Shown here: positions 44,770-48,977 of the stretch, piece by piece
How the letters are laid out: every line of letters starts with the position of its first letter
Position numbering within the stretch: the first letter of the stretch is position 1
DNA from: Tetragenococcus solitarius NBRC 100494
GTDB taxonomy: Bacteria > Bacillota > Bacilli > Lactobacillales > Enterococcaceae
Reading direction: 5' to 3'
DNA: 48,977 nucleotides
NCBI RefSeq assembly: GCF_001544195.1
Contig: NZ_BCPY01000016.1
Coordinates: 1 to 48,977 of the forward strand
Translations under genes and position numbers: made by a program
Notes under the pieces: generated by a model
Seen by the model: the letters and a program-made list of their open reading frames with translations, nothing else
What the model was told of the DNA's origin: nothing
Databases searched by the model: none

Positions 44770-46203
44770 ATGAAGAAGATTCTTGTAAGAGCTGGGATGT
44801 CTCCATTAGACTCTTTTAGTGCAGATAAAATTATTAAGAGAAATGCAATTGGAAATAATGTGGGCAATTTAATGTACGCTTTTAGTGTTTTTAGAAATTT
44901 GAGTACATATGGTGTGGAATTGGTGCCAGACTATTATAGAGTAAATCCGGCTGATGCGGAGAAGATAAATCAAACATATGATTCTTATGTACTCCCTTTA
45001 GCAAATGCTATACGACCAGGCTTTATCCCTACATTGAGGAAATATACTGACTTAATTGAGAAACTTACAATACCGGTAATTGTTATTGGTATGGGGATGG
45101 CTTTTCCTTACGAACCAAACGTGGAGCAAGAACGCCCTTTCGATAACGATGTAAGAAAATTTGTAAGTGCAGTGTTAGAAAATTCAAACATTTTGGGACT
45201 AAGAGGTCAAATTACATCTGATTACCTATCTTACCTAGGATTTAAAGAAGGAAGAGACCATATGGTAATTGGTTGTCCATCAATGTATACTTTTGGTAAT
45301 AATATAAATATTCGTGATTTAGATTTGAACAGTAATTCTTTTATAAGTATTAATATGACACCTAAAGCGGATCAAAAAGCATTGAAATTTTTAAATGGGC
45401 TATCGCGAAAATATAAGAACTTAGAATTTATTCCGCAGGATCTTGATGAAATGATTTTAACTTATTCTGGTGCTCCGTTTTTAGGAAATGCTATTAATTC
45501 TACAATAAATAATTACCCTAATAGCTTGAACTCAGATTTATATAAAAATAATCAAGTTAAATTTTTCTTGTCTGCTCCTTCATGGATTAAACATATGAAA
45601 AATGTAAACTTAAGTGTAGGAACTAGATTGCATGGAAATGTTGCCCCTATTCTTGCTGGCACGCCAAGCATGGTAATTCCAATTGACGGTAGAATGCGAG
45701 AGCTAGCTGAATTCCATAATTTTCCCCGTGTTTCTGTTGATGAAATGTATGAAGGTATGGAATTAGAAGAGTTGTTAAATATGGTTGATATACATTCAGT
45801 TGAAAAAAATCAGAAAAAAAATTACGAAAATTTTATTAATTTTCTAAATAAGAATAACCTTGAAAGTGTATATCTCTATGATAAAAAAGGATTGAAGACA
45901 CGTTTTGATGAAAAAATTGAACAAATTGATTTAAAGCCTCCTATTACTCCAATAACTTCTTGTAATAGCAACGAGATGCGTGGGAGGCTACAAAATAGTT
46001 TTGATATTATGGTAAAAAAGCATGAGAAAATAAAAAACAATAACGATAAAAAGTTTAAAATAAAAGATGATGCTATATCTCAATTGAGGAGTCAACTGAA
46101 TAAAAAAGAAAAACTGAATGAAAGGTTAAGCCATAAAATTAGTAGTATGGAAAATTCAAAGTCTTGGAGATTAACCAAACCATTACGAGAGTTAAGACAT
46201 TAG
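44770..46203 (+). CDS. Polysaccharide pyruvyl transferase family protein, copy 2
   Basis: A 477-residue paralogue of the protein at 39375-40772. Shared landmarks: IGNNVGNLMYAFSVFRNL near 27-45, LGLRGQITSDYLSYLGF, the exact GRDHMVIGCPSMY, and TRLHGNVAPILAGTPS with His288. It differs in the segment around 195-250 and ends with a coiled coil and the tail SKSWRLTKPLRELRH, a motif seen at the C-terminus of many membrane-associated surface glycosyltransferases. It begins at ATG behind GGGAGA, 121 bp after tarF without a terminator between them. It probably modifies a related but different glycan from copy 1. Confidence 0.85.
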   Translation: MKKILVRAGMSPLDSFSADKIIKRNAIGNNVGNLMYAFSVFRNLSTYGVELVPDYYRVNPADAEKINQTYDSYVLPLANAIRPGFIPTLRKYTDLIEKLTIPVIVIGMGMAFPYEPNVEQERPFDNDVRKFVSAVLENSNILGLRGQITSDYLSYLGFKEGRDHMVIGCPSMYTFGNNINIRDLDLNSNSFISINMTPKADQKALKFLNGLSRKYKNLEFIPQDLDEMILTYSGAPFLGNAINSTINNYPNSLNSDLYKNNQVKFFLSAPSWIKHMKNVNLSVGTRLHGNVAPILAGTPSMVIPIDGRMRELAEFHNFPRVSVDEMYEGMELEELLNMVDIHSVEKNQKKNYENFINFLNKNNLESVYLYDKKGLKTRFDEKIEQIDLKPPITPITSCNSNEMRGRLQNSFDIMVKKHEKIKNNNDKKFKIKDDAISQLRSQLNKKEKLNERLSHKISSMENSKSWRLTKPLRELRH

Positions 46204-46218
46204 TTAAATAATAAGCTC

Positions 46219-46278
46219 AATAGAATTCGGTTTCTTAAAATTTTTATTTATTTTTAAGAAACCGAATTCTATTTTTAC
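46219..46278 (+). terminator. Strong terminator after pyruvyltransferase 2
   Basis: AATAGAATTCGGTTTCTTAA (46219-46238) pairs perfectly with TTAAGAAACCGAATTCTATT (46254-46273), followed by TTTAC. The 20-bp stem ends the second tar operon. The remaining ~290 bp before the next gene are AT-rich; I saw no gene there and no confident promoter. Confidence 0.92.
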
Positions 46279-46568
46279 TCATTAAAGCAATAAATAGCGA
46301 AGAGAATTTAAATAGTAAATAAAAATATGACGAAATTTATTAAGTTTGATATTTTTACTTGAGAATAATACTTATATTGAATCATTAAAGTTTTTATTGT
46401 AGAGTTATTATGGTGAATGTTTTTATCATAACTTCATTTTATTATACTAATCTCGATTGTTTAGAAATATTTTTATATGATGAGTAATTGATGAAGAGAA
46501 TATTTCAGTTAAGTAAGAAAAAATTTGTATTGCATATTTGTAATGCTAATATTTTGGAGGTTCAAATA

Positions 46569-48977
46569 TTGAAAGAAAGAATTCAACTGATTTCAGCACA
46601 AGAAGATAATATTATATTTGAAAAATCGAAGCAATTAGCCATCGATAATGTTTTCCTTTTGGATAAAGAAAAACATCGGATAGATGTTGAAATTACGTCC
46701 CAAGAAGATAATTTGGCCTTAAAAAACCCAGAAGCAAAAATGGAAAAGGGTGTAAATTATTCTCTATGGATCAATGATTATCAAAAAGCAAGTGAGAAAA
46801 ATTTTCTTATAGGAATAAATAATCTAAGTATTGAGGGGAATGCTGATTCCATCGTCTTTAGGAAGCATAAAGATTCTATTTACTCGACTAACTCAAAATA
46901 CATAATGGAAGGTGATATTCCCGTTACATTAGTTGAGTTTACAGAACATAATTCGTCATTAAAGCTATTTAACAAGGAACTAACCCAAAATAATGTAAAA
47001 GGTTTTTTTGCTGTAAACGAAGAAACAGGAGAGGAGCAAAGGCTTCTTTATTCCTTTTCAGAAGATAAATTTTCAATAAACTTATCTGAAATTTTACCTC
47101 AAGGGCATTGGCAATTAAAAGTTCTTTATAAGTTAGGTGAGACCTATTTAATGGATACGGTGGTCGAAGGTGATCCTATGTGTTATAACAAATCATCATT
47201 TATTGGTTATGTAGGTTATAGCAGAGGTAGACATCAAGGTGTTTATTTTAGACAGAATATGCTTATAATATGTTCGCTTTTAATTGAAGAATTTTTTAAA
47301 TCGATTCCTGTAGATGAGAGAGAAGATATAGTAATGAAACAAGTTCTCGTTCATAACAAACCTACAAAAGGGTTGGAGTTGTGTATTGTTAACGAGCAAT
47401 TTATAAACAGTCAGTTAAAAGAAATTATTTTTGTTTCAAGAAAAAATAAAAGACGCGTCAGAATAACCACTGTAAAATTGATGAATGGCAATATCTTTGT
47501 ACCATTGACTGCAGAAAGTCTGCAGGAAGTGGGAAACAACCGTTGGGATTTAGAAGCATGGTTTGTTGACGGAAAGAAATCAAAATCTGGAAGATTACAA
47601 GTAGTGAGAGAAACAAACAATAGATTAACTTATTTGAATACTTCTATTGAAGATTACTCAATAATGGTTTATTCAACAATGAATAATTATGTTGCTATTT
47701 TAAAATCTTCTGGTTCCGCTGTGTTTAAAGAAAAATATAAGGTAAAGACTAAAATGTTAGATATAACCAAAAAAAACAACAAGGGCTTTTTAATAACAGC
47801 ACAAGTGAAACAAGATGGAAATTTAACTATTAAAAACATCCTTTTAAAGTTACGCTCGCATGATACAGTTAAATTAATTGAGGCAAAAGATACTGAGGTA
47901 GAACATATACAAAACCGTACTTTTTCTGTTCAAGGTTCTCTTTTGTTGGATTGGGATAATGATTTCTTTCCATTATATTGGGATATTTTTATAACAGTTA
48001 TGGATAAGGATGGCAACGAAGAGAGAATAAAGGTAACAAACGCTACATATAAGCTGAAAAAACAAATAAATAAAGACTACTTTGAAAATGCAATATATGT
48101 GAAAGATAAGATTTTATATCCTTATGTAACATTGAAAGATGATATTGCTTTTATGATGCGTAATAGGGAGTATTATGAAAATAAAAAAACTAAAATAAAA
48201 GAAAAATTAGCTTATATAGTTTATTTAATATTAAAACCATTTTACTTTAGGCGTAAAGATATCTGGCTCGGGTTTGAAAAATTTTCTTCTACAGCACAAG
48301 ATAATGGTTATGCTTTTTTTCAATATGTAGATACAAATAATTTACATGGCGATTTTTATTTTATCTTGGACAGGAATTCTTCTGACTTTAATGACATAAA
48401 AAAAGAAAGCAATAATGTAGTGACATTTATGTCATTTAAGTATTTTTTGTTAATTTATGCAAGTAAATTATTAATTTCTTCAGAAAATAAACGTCATGTA
48501 TATAATTTACATGTTCGTACTGGTCTTGTCCCTAAAAGAATAATGAAAAAACAAAGCGTTTTTCTTCAACATGGAGTGACTGCGTTAAAGCAATCAAAAG
48601 TCTTTAAAAAAGCTAAAGGAAGGGGAAATTTTAATTTAGTCATTGCAACGTCTGACTTAGAAAAAGAAATTATTCATCAAAATTGGAAATATGAACTAAA
48701 TGAAATAGCGGTAACTGGTTTTTCTAGATGGGATAAGTTATTTAATAAAGTAAATAATGGTAACAGAAAAAAAATTTTTGTTATGCCAACTTGGAGAACT
48801 TGGATGGAAGATATGCCTAAAGAAGATTTTAAGAGGACGGATTATTACGATAATTATATTAGTTTTTTAAGTTCAAAGGAGCTGGAAGCTATATTGGAAA
48901 AATATAATTTACAATTAATTTTCTTTTTGCATCCTAAATTTAAACAATATATTTCCGAATTTTATTTAAAAAGTGAC
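46569..48977 (+). CDS. Large TagF-like CDP-polyol phosphotransferase (C-terminus beyond window)
   Basis: An open frame of 803 codons starts at a TTG 8 nt after GGAGG (46556-46560) and is still open at the last base. Residues 1-~555 are a long region with no motif I recognise, built of repeated beta-strand-like units (for example FAVNEETGEEQRLLYSFSED), perhaps several accessory domains like the one at the N-terminus of TarL. From ~563 the family signature appears: DIWLGFEKFSSTAQDNGYAF, His668 in FLQHGVTALKQ, TGFSRWDKL near 716, then FVMPTWRTWMED. A TagF/TarL-type polymerase acting on an envelope polymer is well supported; the substrate and the role of the large front part are unknown. No signal peptide is seen, as expected for a cytoplasmic peripheral enzyme. 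Confidence 0.85.
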   Translation, partial: MKERIQLISAQEDNIIFEKSKQLAIDNVFLLDKEKHRIDVEITSQEDNLALKNPEAKMEKGVNYSLWINDYQKASEKNFLIGINNLSIEGNADSIVFRKHKDSIYSTNSKYIMEGDIPVTLVEFTEHNSSLKLFNKELTQNNVKGFFAVNEETGEEQRLLYSFSEDKFSINLSEILPQGHWQLKVLYKLGETYLMDTVVEGDPMCYNKSSFIGYVGYSRGRHQGVYFRQNMLIICSLLIEEFFKSIPVDEREDIVMKQVLVHNKPTKGLELCIVNEQFINSQLKEIIFVSRKNKRRVRITTVKLMNGNIFVPLTAESLQEVGNNRWDLEAWFVDGKKSKSGRLQVVRETNNRLTYLNTSIEDYSIMVYSTMNNYVAILKSSGSAVFKEKYKVKTKMLDITKKNNKGFLITAQVKQDGNLTIKNILLKLRSHDTVKLIEAKDTEVEHIQNRTFSVQGSLLLDWDNDFFPLYWDIFITVMDKDGNEERIKVTNATYKLKKQINKDYFENAIYVKDKILYPYVTLKDDIAFMMRNREYYENKKTKIKEKLAYIVYLILKPFYFRRKDIWLGFEKFSSTAQDNGYAFFQYVDTNNLHGDFYFILDRNSSDFNDIKKESNNVVTFMSFKYFLLIYASKLLISSENKRHVYNLHVRTGLVPKRIMKKQSVFLQHGVTALKQSKVFKKAKGRGNFNLVIATSDLEKEIIHQNWKYELNEIAVTGFSRWDKLFNKVNNGNRKKIFVMPTWRTWMEDMPKEDFKRTDYYDNYISFLSSKELEAILEKYNLQLIFFLHPKFKQYISEFYLKSD

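Noticed and set aside
46411-46488. 25-codon open frame in the gap before the large transferase
   Set aside because: No ribosome binding site and random composition.

Overview
The window looks like chromosome of a low-GC, Gram-positive lactic acid bacterium, most likely Enterococcaceae (Tetragenococcus or a near relative of Enterococcus). The reasons are the AT-rich sequence, strong AGGAGG ribosome binding sites with GTG and TTG starts, an enterococcal-type glpK-glpO-glpF operon (His232 of glycerol kinase is conserved), the dinG-ypmB-aspB-asnS block of Firmicutes, and a staphylococcal-type ribitol teichoic acid (tar) locus. The genus is an inference. I found no tRNA, rRNA, CRISPR array, transposase or phage gene.

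Layout. 1-2.1 kb: a partial TetR-type regulator divergent from an HXXEE membrane protein, with palindromic operators between them, then a lipoprotein. 2.4-6.4 kb: two paralogous class A beta-lactamase-like serine hydrolases flank an asparagine synthetase-like gene whose glutaminase site has lost three key residues. 6.5-9.2 kb: small membrane proteins, a frameshifted HTH gene, a NERD-domain protein and a phased array of 41-bp repeats. 9.2-12.4 kb: class I aldolase, a lipoprotein and a lipid kinase. 12.6-19.6 kb: glycerol module made of a flavin oxidoreductase without its redox cysteine, an Mga-like regulator, glpK, glpO and glpF.

19.6-22.3 kb: a TetR regulator and an HrtAB-like ABC efflux pair whose promoters share the same GTGACA operator. 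22.4-25.9 kb: a CopB-type P-type ATPase and a Y-family polymerase behind a perfect LexA box. 26.1-33.8 kb: a baeRF protein, a cold-shock protein, the DinG-type helicase/exonuclease, ypmB, aspB and asnS. 33.9 kb to the end: cell-envelope polymer locus with a large membrane protein, tarI, tarJ, tarL, pyruvyltransferase 1, a small protein with its own terminator, tarB, tarA, tarF, pyruvyltransferase 2, and a large TagF-like transferase that runs off the window.

How the genes work together. GlpF, GlpK and GlpO take up, phosphorylate and oxidise glycerol, producing H2O2; the upstream flavoprotein and Mga-like protein are probable partner and regulator. TarA and TarB build the ManNAc-GlcNAc-GroP linkage unit, TarF extends it, TarI and TarJ make CDP-ribitol, and TarL polymerises it. 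The two pyruvyltransferase paralogues and the large terminal transferase suggest an additional or modified envelope polymer. The best candidates for something undescribed are the glutaminase-degenerate synthetase between two serine hydrolases, the 41-bp dyad-repeat array, and the duplicated pyruvyltransferases in the teichoic acid locus.
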